Assembly (NCBI GenBank): GCA_014529385.2
Contig: CM043955.1
Span: 152,878,140 to 152,942,139 of the forward strand
Length of the DNA stretch: 64,000 nt
Direction of reading: 5' to 3'
Source of the DNA: Adiantum capillus-veneris
Lineage: Eukaryota; Streptophyta; Polypodiopsida; Polypodiales; Pteridaceae
Of the stretch, positions 35,182 to 46,868 are shown in pieces. The first letter of the stretch is position 1, and each line of letters begins with the position of its first letter. Both the position numbers and the translations under genes were made by a program. The notes under the pieces are model-generated. The model was given only the letters and a program-made list of their open reading frames with translations. It did no database searches and was not told where the DNA came from.

Positions 35182-35735
35182 GGTGGTAGTCATTATGGCA
35201 ATTGCAACAAAAGTGTAAGATTGCTCCACAAACCTCCTTTAACTCTAATTTACAATTCATTCATCCACATGTAATTAGTTAAACCACTAACTATAAGAAT
35301 AGCAATCAAGTATAAACAAGTCTTGCTATCCCTTAATTTACATGATGTTAAACCACACCAACACGGTGATTTTCTAGGCATATCAATTCAATCACTTGAG
35401 AGGGTAGACAAGATCATAACATGTCCCCTTAGAAGAAATAGAAAGACTGAAACGTTGCCATCATTTGGGGCTTCTACTCATAGTTTCAGGTGATTGAACT
35501 CTGCCATGGCCTACACCAAGTCCATTGTCAATGGTTTGGTCTTGAGGGGGGGGTTGTTGGGTTCCAAGCCCAAGGTTGGTCTGGTAAAGTTGTGCACGTG
35601 GGAACATCTCTTATAGCATGCAGTATAACCTCAGTTCTAATAGAGTATCCATGGAAATTTTCTATATAAATATATATGTAAGGTTCTTTGAACTAATTAT
35701 CAATATAGCGAGTTGTTCTTTTCCGTGTGGTGTCA

Positions 35736-35767
<32 letters not shown>

Positions 35768-35778
35768 CACAACTTCAC
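35182..35778. other. Intergenic, nothing recognised
   Basis: AT-rich DNA with a (GT)n tract at 35743-35767 just before the second CACTA element. No supported gene. Confidence 0.5.
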
Positions 35779-35781
35779 CAT

Positions 35782-36035
35782 CACTACAAGAGGTTGTGTG
35801 CTCTTGTGACGCTCTTAGCGACGGAAATACACTGGGTTTTTATAACCCCCGGCGTCGCTATAACCGTCGCTAAAAGCGTCGCTACGAGAGCGTCGCTATG
35901 AGCGTCGCTATAGGCGTCGCTATATAGCGACGCTCATAGCGACGCCTATAGCGACGCAGATAGCGACGCTCTCACAGAAGAGTATAGCGACGCATATAGC
36001 GACGCTACAGAGCCATAAATAGCGACGCTTATAGC
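35782..36035. repeat. CACTA-2 left terminus with subterminal TAGCGACGC repeats
   Basis: About 15 copies of GCGTCGCTA or its complement between 35811 and 36030, including an inverted pair that meets at GCGTCGCTATATAGCGACGC. Comparable repeats in En/Spm bind TNPA; here this is inferred. Confidence 0.9.
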
Positions 36036-36404
36036 GACGCCTGAGAGAATATTTTTTTGGTGGCAGGGCATTGAATGCCCTGCACCCATCAACCATATTG
36101 TACTTGATTCACTTTTTTAAAAAAGTGCAAAGGTAAATAATAGACCCAAAATAGTCACCCACAAGACGCATTGTTTGCAAAATTGACAATTGTACACATC
36201 ATAGACAAACTGAATTGATTGGCAAATGTAATAATGACAATTGTACAACATCATAGGCATAAAGAATTGATTGGCAAAAGGAATTGCGGTGACAAATGTA
36301 ATAATATACATGGTTCAAAAAGACATATAAAATCCGTCTCATGATACATAAGCTATGAGAAACCCTAAACTAATGCTATCTAGCTACGGCTAAACTGACG
36401 TCGT

Positions 36405-37717
36405 CTAATCAGACGTCTCATCGCGTCCAAGCGGCGTATCTGTCGGATTCTGCAAAAAAGACAATAAGACAGTTTTCAGTAAATATAAACATATAACGAC
36501 ATTTATAAAACAATACAAAAAATAAAAAAGAGTAAACCCTAATACTAACCATGCCGCCGCGAGAACTGAGAATGTCCATCAGGGCGTTTAAGCCCTTCCT
36601 GCCTGCGTACTCGCGCTCGTACGGTGTGGGATCACGTCCTGTCATCGACCACTGTCAAAACATACAAAGATTTCATTATGTTAGAACTAAAAAACTCATA
36701 AACCCTAAACTATCGAACATGCATAAAGAGCAATGTGAAAAGACTTACAAAATCGGCCTCAAATGATGCCCATCCACCGCTCCCCAAGTGGTGCGAGCTC
36801 CCTGCCTCTACTCGCGCTCTGGCTGCATCCTTTTGTTGCTTCCACTTGTCGGGATTCTCGCGCGCTGCTTTCTTCGCATTCTTCCAATCTTCTTTGGCCA
36901 GCCAATCTGGCCTATTCCACCCATTCTTGATTGCTTTTTGCACTTCGGAACGCTTGTGTTTGCAGTATTCGCGCATTCGAATCTTCATCAGGTCTTCATT
37001 GAAGCGTTGATCCCGTGTTGGAACGGGAAACTCATCATGAAGTATGCTGATGACTCTGTTTTTTAAATCACTTGGTACTTCACTCCATTTGTTTAGTATA
37101 TAGTGTCTAAACAGCTGAGAGCAAAGACCACGCATGCGCGAGATCACCTTCTTGCCGTCATCATCCATGATGATGCCGCCGCTGATGTCGACGGAGTAAG
37201 GCAAGCCCTCTGGCCGGTGACGCGTGAACCTGGGTGTCCCGGCAGGGGTCTCTAGCGGCGTGTCGATGGGGGTACGGACGTCAGGTGTCTCCACCGGCGT
37301 CTGGGCCCCGAAGCGAGGAGTGTCGAGTGGGGTGGCTCCTGGCGGAGTAGGTAGAGGTGTGTAGCTTCTAGGAATAGTCAGCCGTGCAAAACCTGGCGTA
37401 GATGGCGATGCTGTGGCTGGTGTGGGGGCGGGCAAAGAAGGGGAGGGTAAAGAGCCTCGTCGAACACGAGGCGGTGTGGAGGCATCGGTGGCGGAATCCC
37501 CACAACAACCGCCACCGCCACCACTAGAGCGCCGGTGTCTAGACGAGTGTGACGCTCGTCTCGTCGACGCCGAAGCTTCGGAGCGCGCCGAATGCTCCGA
37601 AAGAGAGGGAGATGCGGATGGTGTAGGAACGCGCGATGATGCGCCAGAGCGATGACGCTCCACGTACCACTGTCTCTGCTGCGGTGACAAAGAAGAAAGA
37701 AACTCCTCATCATCCAT
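36405..37717 (-). CDS. CACTA-2 TNPA-like protein (Ptta/En/Spm plant transposase family), 371 aa, 3 exons
   Basis: Start ATG at 37717 (M-D-D-E-E-F-L-S-S); an in-frame upstream extension exists but looks like leader. Exons 37717-36749, 36651-36550 and 36449-36405; introns have GTAAGT..GACAG and GTTAGT..TGCAG ends, all three exon lengths are multiples of three, and the last ends in TAG. The N-terminus is Ser/Pro/Thr-rich with T-P-x2-T-P-type repeats and a run of glycines. The conserved core (about residues 210-320) has Y-I-L-N-K-W-S-E-V-P, R-M-R-E-Y-C-K-H-K-R, N-R-P-D-W-L and G-S-G-G-W-A-S-F. TNPA-type proteins bind subterminal repeats and cooperate with TNP2. No lesion seen. Confidence 0.85.
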
Positions 37718-37989
37718 ACGTGCATTAAACACACGAATATTTAAACTTAATATTGAATGAATAGAGTAGACAATGACGCAAAGACCATTAAATACAATGA
37801 CGTAATGACGCATATAAATACAATGACGCAATGAATCGAGTGGTAGAAGAGGCAAGTCAAAAACTCAGAATTTTCAATCAAAAGATGTGAGCGCGAGTAG
37901 AAAAGAGCGTTACACACCATGGAAGCTACTTAGAGAGCTAGAGCTTTTACAGCACGGAGCAAAATTGTTCAAATACAATATTTGTGGCT

Positions 37990-40900
37990 TTAAGAGATCT
38001 CTCTCTCATCCTCGCATAACTCAGCATAACTTCCTATATCTATATAGAGCTCTCCGTTTAAACACATATCCTCTGTTTCATTTTGTAGCTCCTCTGCATG
38101 CACCCCATATAGAGTAGTAGCATCTTGATGCTCGTCTGGCACCACCGCAGCGGCTTCTGATTGAGCATCTTCTCTGATCTCCTCCATTGATGTCGTTGTG
38201 ATTGGCACATGGTAGCCTTCATACGTCCTTGCACTACGAGGGGCTACCTCTATGACGTACCACCAGTTTGATGTAGACTTTGTAGGATGAAATACTACCT
38301 GCCAGAGCCACATAACTTACATGAGAGCTTTCAAGCACATAACTTGTAAAAGGGGGATGTTAACTATTTATATACTTACTTGTTCACAATGCTCGGGTAG
38401 TACGAAAGTGTCTCTTAGGTCAGTCCATTTCTTAGTAGAATCCACCTCAAGAAAACCAGACTCTCCTCTACGCACAGTAGCGTTTCGACCCTCCATGATT
38501 ATCTTGAACCATTGCACGTCGAACAAGTCGACAAAAAATTCTCTGTAATCGATCCTCAAAATCTCTTGCAGCGTGCCGAAGTAAGTGAGTTCCGCCACCA
38601 CGGGATCTGCATCAGAGGAACGTCGTCGACTAGACTGTTCAAATTTTGCCATGATTCCACAATCTTGAGTAAAACGCTTTTTGTCGATTCGTTCCACCCT
38701 AAAATGTCGACCTTTACACCATGCTGCTGTGTATGACTTATACTACAACGAACAAAGATTATGAGTGGCCGTTCAAACGTTTATAAATAAAGTCACTTGC
38801 TAGTCGTACATTGCAAACTTACCTTGGTCGCGCAACCCCGAGAGTACTCCCACTCTTCTTCAGTCACTTCGTCACCGCATTGTTGTGCGCTTTTCAATTG
38901 GTTGTGCAACCGTCTTAAGCTCATGAAGGTTGGTAGGCTCTCCAGAACCGCTGGATAGTGCATCGGTGGTCGTCTTCCCCGTCTCCACTCGATTCGTGCC
39001 CTTTGTCGCTCTTGCTTTGCATCCTCATATTGTGAAATCCACTTTTGCATCACTGGATTGTGAAGCATGCAAAATCGGTTGATTTTAGCCTCTAGATCTT
39101 CCGTCATCTTCTTCTCAACACCGAGATTGCACATGACAATCCCAGATATGCGCTCATCATCTATGGTTCGCCATAGCGTGTCCCGGGATTTATCAAATCC
39201 GTCTAGCCACTCTCCAATGTACACTAGGGACTCTGATACCAACCAACCTTCTGCCATGCTACCCTCCGGACGTGCCTTTTGACGCACATATCCCTTAAGC
39301 GTTTTCATGAAACGCTCTAAGAAGAACATCCATCTGGAATGAACTGTGCCAGCTATTTCCACCTCATCAACTATGTGAATAAGAAGATGCACCTGAATGG
39401 TTAGCATTGTAGTAGGAAAATGTTTCTCAAACATGCACACAAGCTCCGCAGCATTTAGTTTGGCGAATGGTATGGAGTCTACGTCGATCTCCTTTTGTGA
39501 GATCCATTGCACCAGCTTTGCAAGTTTGTAGATTGTGTTACGGATGTCGAGAGACAAACATCCCTCAATGGCAACCGGTAAAATAAACTGTAAAGTATGT
39601 GCAGCAATGATATTAAAGTCCACATTTTATGCAATGATATTAAAGTCCACTATGAACGTACCTGACACATTTTATGCCAATCGTGTGACTTCAAACCGGT
39701 AAGCTTTCCTTCTTTAGTAAAACACGTTCGGAGCGAGTGCATTACGCCAGTGGGGGTCCGCAAAGATCGAATGTCCTCTTTTACTTTGCGTTCTTGGGCT
39801 CCTGTGAAAATCCATGGTGCTTTAGGAAGTTTTATCGATCCATCAGACGCTGTTTGCGGCCAATATTGCTCCATATGATCCACATTTCTAAGGTCAACTC
39901 TGGCTCCCAAAGTATCTTTCTTGCCGGTCAAATGGTCCCATAGTAGATTACCCACATTCTTGAATATGTGCATTGGATCGAGCAAGTGATTGATCACGAG
40001 TCGGGGCCAGTATGGTAACTCGTACCATAGAGATAGTCTCTTCATCCCTGGAGGCAATCCGTCATCGCACATCTCCTTCTGCTCTAACCATGCTTGTGCA
40101 GACATCCTTGGTGGCTCTCTTCCCAAAAAGCCGTCGCGTAACACATGATTCTCCGGAAGATACGCTTGATGACCTTCGTAGATTTGCTTCTTCAGTGAGG
40201 GTGCCCTACGTGCATTCAGTCTAGGTCCACATGTGACACATGCTCTGTATCCGCTTGTTTGAAGCCCTGCATGTATACACATGATAATAGATCAACTATG
40301 GGGAAAAACAAGATTTACAGTGTCTGAGAGAGGAGTGTCAATAGATCACCTGAGCATTCTGTTAGCCCGGGATAGTCATGCATGGTCCACATTAGAATAC
40401 CTCTGATCAAAGCATTCCGTCGTCCTGTGTGTCGGCTCATATCCACCACCTCTATGCCAATCCACAATTGTTGTAGCTCTTCCAATAGTGGACGAAGATA
40501 CACATCCATATTCCCCACTTTATATCGCCCTGGCACAATCAAGCTTAGCCATAGGTGGCCCTTCTTCGTAGTCAACCACGGGGGAATGTTGTAGTTGACG
40601 ATGACAACGGGCCATACACTGTAAGATGTTGATCTTTGACCAAATGGATTTACGCCATCCATAGCCAGGCCTAAGCGCAAATTTCGAGCTTCCCTGGCAA
40701 AATCCGACCATGTTCCATCTATATGTTTCCAGGCTGCGCAATCTGCAGGAATTCGTAGCACACCATCCGAAGATTTATTCTCCTCATGCCATGATGCTAG
40801 GGCGGCCATGGACTTACATTCGAAGAAATGCTTGATGCGAGGAAGCAAAGGAAAATGTCGCAAAACCTTTTGTGGAATTTTTGTCCCGTGGAGATCTACT

Positions 40901-41718
40901 CGATATCTTTCGGAATCACATTTCGGACACTTCTCCATGTCTGTGTATTCCCCTCTGAAAAGAATGCAGTCATTAGGACAAGCGTGGATAGAATTGTAAT
41001 CCATCCCCAAGTTTCGCAAAATCTTTCTTGCTTCATCTCGGGAATCTGGCATCACATTGTCAGCTGGTAGAATGTGCTCTTTCAGCAATCTACACAACAT
41101 AAAAATATGATACAGTCGTGTAAAAATCTATCAGATCATTATACATTTAGAGTTCTATTAAAGTAAACTAATTGTAATAGATCACCTGAAAAGCGCTGTG
41201 ACGCTAGTGTCACTCCATCCAAACTTTGCCTGCATGTTGAGAAGAACCAGGAGTGCTTTCAATCTAGACATACGTGCTCCATTATACAATGATGTATCGG
41301 CTTCACTTTTCATATCATCATAGATAAGCCTTTCTGAATCCATGATCGTCTCGATCATTTCATCAATCTCGGGCTCAAACATTGTCTCGTTGGGAATGTG
41401 CTCTGCATGATCATCCCCCGAGCTGTCAGAGGCTACATCTTGTGGCCTCACATATGCTGCTTGACCAAAGCGCCTGCGAATACGTCTATTGGGTTGCAAG
41501 ATTGCTGCTTGTTGGCCAGCGTCAGAGTCCGACGAGTTATAATTGGCAACAACTCGATCTATAATAGATGGATCGAACTCGCCAAATTCGCGAACGTGCT
41601 GCAAAGAAACACGTCTTGTCCGTCGCACAGCATGCTTGCATTGATTACAAGGACATAAGACCCTCGTTGAGAGATAGGTGTTTCGGTTGGACGGTCCCAC
41701 ATCCTCGTCGCTACTCAT
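37990..41718 (-). CDS. CACTA-2 TNP2-like transposase, 1104 aa predicted, 6 exons
   Basis: ATG at 41718 (M-S-S-D-E-D-V-G-P). Exons 41718-41186, 41089-40350, 40266-39662, 39587-38823, 38742-38380 and 38298-37990, each with GT-AG introns of 74-97 bp. Their lengths sum to 3315 and every phase joins without a stop. Domains: N-terminal transposase-associated zinc region (C-P-C-N-Q-C), Transposase_21 (G-M-D-Y-N-S-I-H-A-C, R-L-G-L-A-M-D-G-V-N-P-F-G, V-I-V-N-Y-N-I-P-P-W, M-H-D-Y-P-G-L, L-D-P-M-H-I-F-K-N-V-G, L-K-S-H-D-W-H-K-M), DUF4218 (H-S-R-W-M-F-F-L-E-R) and DUF4216-like (N-W-W-Y-V-I-E-V-A-P-R), then an acidic tail. It should bind the terminal inverted repeats and cut the element. The TNPA-like gene follows on the same strand. 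Confidence 0.9.
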
Positions 41719-41780
41719 AATGAGGATAAAAAACTTATAACCTAGACAACAAATTTAATATTCTATTGGCATTCTTCGTC

Positions 41781-41782
<2 letters not shown>

Positions 41783-41823
<41 letters not shown>
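41783..41823. repeat. (CT)n microsatellite
   Basis: About 40 bp of CT repeat, 65 bases upstream of the TNP2-like ATG in CACTA-2. Confidence 0.9.
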
Positions 41824-41824
<1 letters not shown>

Positions 41825-42137
41825 ACCTCACATTCTCTAGTCATGTCCAATCCCCGCACACCTCGGTCTAGAGGTGCACGGAGATCAGAACCACCGGGTT
41901 ATAATCTCGTCTTTATTGGTCAATACCTATATTTGTGGGTACAAGAAATCTAGACACCCACGTCTACATGATACTGCATGTAGTGGACAAAATCCCTTTG
42001 CCTCTTCTCTAGCTGTAGCACTTCACTTCATCTTAACATCTTTTCACAGTAGATCTTTTCACTGTTCGTCTAACTCTAAACCCTAAACCGTAAGTAATTC
42101 TTGCGTGGACTCGATCTAACGTAAATAAGCGTAAATC

Positions 42138-42496
42138 TAAATAAACGTAAATCTAACTAAAAATAAAGCTAAATCTAATTTAACGTAAGTCTAATGACTA
42201 GAGGTTGTCTAGATGGTCATTGTGTCGGGGATGTAGTGACTCTTGCCGCCCTGAAGATCCACCTTCTTCCCTATCTTCTGAAGACATTTCACCAGTACTT
42301 TTGGATCGACGGAGCTCACCATGAGTGAAGGCAGCAATACCCTATATTCCATTGAGGGCTTTCTTCACCCGCTTCATGCAGGCATCGCAGTCTATGGAGA
42401 CCCGCATCTAATCTAATATAACGTAAATCTAAATCTAGCTTAAATAAACGTAAATCTAGTTAAAAATAAACCTAAATCTAATTTAATGTAAGTCTA
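42138..42496. repeat. ~56 bp direct repeats flanking the HMA fragment
   Basis: TAAATAAACGTAAATCTA starts copies at 42138-42193 and 42441-42496, which differ at about five positions. They bracket 42194-42440, which contains the captured HMA coding fragment. Confidence 0.85.
42209..42407 (-). pseudogene. Captured heavy-metal-associated (HMA) domain fragment
   Basis: Minus-strand ATG at 42407 gives M-R-V-S-I-D-C-D-A-C-M-K-R-V-K-K-A-L-N-G-I, the first half of an HMA domain with its C-x2-C metal-binding pair. A TAG follows, then a one-base shift leads to S-V-D-P-K-V-L-V-K-C-L-Q-K-I-G-K-K-V-D-L, the usual end of the same domain, and the frame stops at 42209. The order and spacing match plant HMA proteins of the HIPP/metallochaperone type, with a few residues missing in the middle. 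It lies inside CACTA-2 upstream of TNP2 and has no counterpart in CACTA-1. I read it as a host gene fragment carried by the transposon. Confidence 0.8.
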
Positions 42497-42754
42497 CATA
42501 TAACCTAATCTTTAACGTCTTTTAAGATAGTTTCCTACGACGTTATAACTCTCTTCTTCCTGTGTGTGTGCGCGTGTGTGCCAATAAAAAGAGATAAATG
42601 GTATAACCTTTCTATCACCCATGCCAAGTATGATAGATTGATTATGCCATTTCTCTCTTGAATAATAGGTCTTCAGTTCAACTCCTCGTCGGCTAGATCT
42701 TTAGGTCTTTTAATTTTAATTAGTTTCCTACGACGCTCCCTTAGTTTCTCTTTC

Positions 42755-42963
42755 TTTCTCTCTCAATGTGTGTGCGTTTTTTTGGATCGTATGCATGTTT
42801 TCTTTCTCTTTTCCTCTCTCAATGTGTGCGTTTTTTGTTTATGCATGTTCTCTCTCTCTTTTCCTCTCTCAATGCGTGCGTTTTTTGTTTATGCATGCTC
42901 TCTCTCTCTTTTTCTCTCTCAATGTGTGTGCATTCTTTGTTTATGTATGTGTGTGCGTTTTTG

Positions 42964-43007
<44 letters not shown>

Positions 43008-43125
43008 AACACTATGTGTGTGTGTGTATGTGTGTGTGTGAGAGAGAGAGCGAGGGAGAGAGAAAGAGGGGAAGGGAACATGAGAATGAGGAGAGGGAAG
43101 GAGCATACCTGGCTCTCCTTCCTCT

Positions 43126-43172
<47 letters not shown>

Positions 43173-43190
43173 GAAAAAGAGAGAGAGAGA
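42755..43190. repeat. ~60 bp minisatellite and CT/GT/GA microsatellites in CACTA-2
   Basis: A unit containing CTCTCAATGTGTGCGTTTTT and TTTATGCATG recurs about four times at 42762-42960. It is followed by (CT)n at 42967-43003, (GT)n, (GA)n and a second (GT)n at 43131-43167. All frames are open only because of the repeats. Confidence 0.85.
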
Positions 43191-43295
43191 GAGAGTGAGG
43201 GAGAGCGTTACCTGCTCTTTGCTTGAGGGCGTCGAAAAACTCAGATCTGAGATCTGAGTTTTTGGGCGCGCTCGGTTATTTTTTTTACCCCAGCT

Positions 43296-43401
43296 GGCGT
43301 CGCTATGAGCGTCGCTATAAGCGTCGCTATGAGCGTCGCAAATTTCTTTGTAAATTTGCGACGCTCATAGCGACGCTTATAGCGACGCTCATAGCGACGC
43401 C
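43296..43401. repeat. Perfect 50-bp inverted repeat, 6-nt loop, in CACTA-2 right arm
   Basis: 43296-43345 is the exact complement of 43352-43401. Each arm consists of four GCGTCGC motifs and ends in AAATTT at the loop. Further single motif copies lie at 43419-43444 before the terminus. Confidence 0.95.
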
Positions 43402-43467
43402 GGGATTTTTTTTTTTTGAGCGTCGCTGTGTGAGCGTCGCTAATGTGAAGAGCCTCTTGTAGTGCAT

Positions 43468-44374
43468 GGCGAAGCATTAGGCTTTATTGAAAAACAAGTG
43501 CAATGCAAAAATATTGAAGTAAAAGTATTGCTAATGCTAATGATACTGTTTTTTATTTTTCCATGGTGCTTTGGAGCGGTCTTTGCACTTGGAGACTCTC
43601 CAAGGCCAGTGTCTGGACTCCGTATAATAGCTGCACAATGACATTATCTTCCTTAGTGATGGTAGTGACATACATTGCAAAACTGTTGTTGTGCTTGGCT
43701 GCAAGATTTTCAATTTTAATGCGTCTTTGGGATTTTCCTTCAATGTGCAAGGTTTACAATTGGGTGTATCTATGTTCGGGAGCCTTTCAAGCCTTCACTT
43801 TTGAGTTATGGTACAATCTTTATTTACTTAAATCAAAATAAGTTGGTAGAGCTATCTTTTGAGTATAAATTTTATTGAGTTGAATCAAACTAAGTTGGCA
43901 GAGCTACTTTTGAGTACAATTTTTATTGTTTTAATGTGACTAGAGCTATCTTTTGAATAATGAGCCCCTTTTGGTTGTGGGGAAGTATTATGTAAAAGTC
44001 CATAAGTTGATGTGGGCTTGGAAAAGGCCAAAAAAGGTTATTTCTACAAAAGTGGGAAAGAAGCACTTGTTCACGAAGACAAAAACCATAAAGCAGTTGA
44101 AGACAAAGCTTTGGAGAAGATGAAGGTGCTTTTGGATTAGAGCAAAGTAGATAATTTTAAAGATTTTGCTCTTGGACTAGAGCGTTGTTTTTGCTCCTGG
44201 ATTGGAGTGTTATGTTGACTGACTCTTGGATTGGGGATGTATGTAGTATGTGCTCCTGGATTGGAGCGTTGTCTTTCTTCATCAAGTTGTAGCCCAAATT
44301 TCAAGGGGAGAATTCCTCTTGTATTGACATCCTTAGTGGATAAAGAATCTTCCATGGACTCCTCCTAGTTCAAA
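43468..44374. other. Unrecognised, possibly decayed internal part of an LTR element
   Basis: No intact frame. A GCTC-TGGATTGG-GAGC phrase repeats about four times at 44167-44270. It may belong to an element whose LTR starts at ~44391. Confidence 0.35.
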
Positions 44375-44680
44375 CCTAAAGGGGAGGATTGTAAGGTGTG
44401 AGCTTTGTCCTAGAGTACAAGAGTATAAGTCAAGGAGAGGAAAGGTGGAATTATCCCACATGCTGTGGTGCAAGGCTGTAGAGCTACTTAAAGCTCATTT
44501 CATGAATGGATCTATTTTGCATTACATCTCCCTTGTTTTATGGTGAGCTTTTGATGGCTTAGCAGATACTCAAGTCCGTGTTTATGAGTCCAAGTTAATT
44601 GATCTTGGAACCTAATATGCTTGAGTGATAATCTAGCCAACACACACTCACTTGTGTGCATGATGTTTATCTTTCATCCA
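44375..44680 (+). repeat. Candidate polypurine tract and LTR start
   Basis: CCTAAAGGGGAGGAT is followed by TGTAAGGTGTGAGC at about 44391, the usual order of tract then 3' LTR for a plus-strand element. The LTR end is not defined and no partner LTR is in view. Confidence 0.35.
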
Positions 44681-46800
44681 CCCTAGCTAGCACGATCCCA
44701 TTCCCATCATCTTTTTTGTCTTTGCTTGTGCAACAAGGATAGTCTTCCTTCATCTTTCTTATGGAAGACTTGCATGGGTATGCTCTATTAGCGGTTTACC
44801 ATAGCAGACGATGCAGCATACCTATCTAACTGCTATTCTACCTAATGTCAATACATAGAGACCTGACCTAGTTGGGACATGGAGATTATGTTGATGCGTC
44901 AAGAATGATGGAATGGCCTATAGACATTAAACAGCGAGCTAACAATCATAATCAACAATTCACGATCAACAATCTCACTATGCAACTTACTTATATACTT
45001 GGGTGTTTCTATAAGCAAATGGACTCGGAATGGAACAAAACAAAAGCAAAGCGTATAGACCAACTAACCAAGATGTCAGAACATCATTTTGAGCATGTGA
45101 AAAATTGCACTCCATCATTTCTAGGACTCTCAAAAATAGCATGAAAGGCACCTAGCATTATAGCATTACTCCTAACCTTTCTTCAATCAAAATCAAGGGA
45201 AAATACTTCAACTTAACCACTCAAGTAGATTTAGCATACAAAAAGGCTGTCGACAACACAAATCATGCAACATAAAGTAATTAAAGTGAAGAGCAAGGGA
45301 GGTTACCAATGTCCAATTAGAATTCAAAATAGACACTTTGGATGCAAGAAATTCTCGATTGAAATTAGTGGATGAGCTCTTTGTTATAGCATATTGGTTC
45401 TTCTCAAAACACAGACCTAACTAAAATGTTTTGATTTTACTTACACACTTAGGGATTGGGAGAAATTAGTATAGCATGCATAGAGGTTATAAATGGATTA
45501 AAATTGCTCCAAATTGGAAGTCCTTGGCCCCTTTTAATCCAAATGAAAATATTTAAACAAGATACTACAAAGAATAAGAAATATGGAGACTCTAGAGCTT
45601 TCTACTAATCAGTGCAAAAATTTTAGATTTCAAAAATATGAATTGTCATTTTAGCCTTAAGTGTTGCCATGTTATTGCATTCTGATGCACATCCTCAAGC
45701 ATCCTTAGCGAGGTTTCTTTTTTAGATATTTGAGCCTCTTTTGAAATCTATCGATTTGTCTAGTTTTTCTCAATTGATGATTGATTGGAAGCAATCAACG
45801 GCAGCTAGCTAGGCATGATAGTAGACGTGCCTTGCTTGTAACTAGTTGAAAGAGGATTGAATATGACACTTCCAAACTCAAACTTACTTCATGATGAAGG
45901 CTCTTCAAATGTGAGAAAGTGATGAGAGCGTAAAAACTTCCGTCTTGTAAATATGTCTATTAAGATATCCTTAGAGGGGCTCTCCTTCAAATCCTAACAA
46001 ATGCCTTTACTATAGTCAAGAACTACCATCCACCTTACATCCATGACTATGAAGGATACCGGCCTCCCTCACTTATGTTGCTCGTATTCTTGCTTCTTCC
46101 AATTGGAATGAGGGGTCACCAATGGAGCCTAAGAACAAACTAAGGCCTAACTATGAGGTCACCGTAGCTTGGGGTTGGGTATCCTACAATGACGCAAAGT
46201 AAGTTCTACAACGCTCCTTCACACTCCTATTGTAGAATGTATCAAGATACCTCCACACATGGTTCATCTTTTTGGAAAGGGGAGACTAATATGGATCTCT
46301 AAGTTCTTGATATCATTATATGAGATATATTCCACGTGTATGAGCTCCCATGGACTAAGACAACTGCACCCAAATTTAATAACGTAAGTCCCATGGTGGT
46401 GGTCACTTGCCATCTGGTCACAACATAAGTAAGCAGACCAATTTAAGTGGCCAAAACTGTGTAGCTCCTCTTATACAATTTAAAAAATGGCCCTCTCCAA
46501 ATGTTCCTAGATTCTTGAATATTTTTTTATCAGAAATCAGCTAGGGTTCCTACTGCTACTCCTACTAGATGCATTGACAGTGTAACCACATAAAAGTAAC
46601 GCATAACCATTAAAACCATGGTACGTTAAGTGGTTACCGTGTGATTACAAGCAAAAAGGACATTAAAGATCAACTTCCATCCCAAATACTTGTGGCACTT
46701 AAAACATGTGATAGAATTATTCCCATTGTAATTGGATTCTATACTCCAATTAGTCACACTATACAAAGAATGGGTGTGGTTTTAGATTGAGTAATTGATT
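44681..46800. other. Intergenic, nothing recognised
   Basis: AT-rich sequence without domain-bearing frames. The longest frame starting with ATG (44872-45144, 90 aa) shows no motif I know. Confidence 0.5.
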
Positions 46801-46868
46801 TTCAAAAGGAGAAAGAATTGCACGGTGCTTATATATACAACAGCATATGGACAAAGGGGAAGAAGAGG

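Larger units (their letters stand above)
35782..43464. mobile_element. CACTA transposon 2, 7.7 kb, apparently complete
   Basis: Ends are CACTACAAGAGG at 35782 and its complement CCTCTTGTAGTG ending at 43464, identical over 12 bp. CAT lies immediately outside both ends (35779-35781 and 43465-43467), the expected 3-bp target duplication. Subterminal regions carry many GCGTCGCTA/TAGCGACGC motifs in both orientations. It holds a TNPA-like and a TNP2-like gene, both with predicted intact spliced frames, and a captured HMA-domain fragment. The motif sets of the two CACTA elements differ, so they belong to different families. Confidence 0.95.

Noticed and set aside
44872..45144. 90-aa frame as a gene
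   Set aside because: No motif, no neighbouring support and AT-rich non-coding context; length is within chance.
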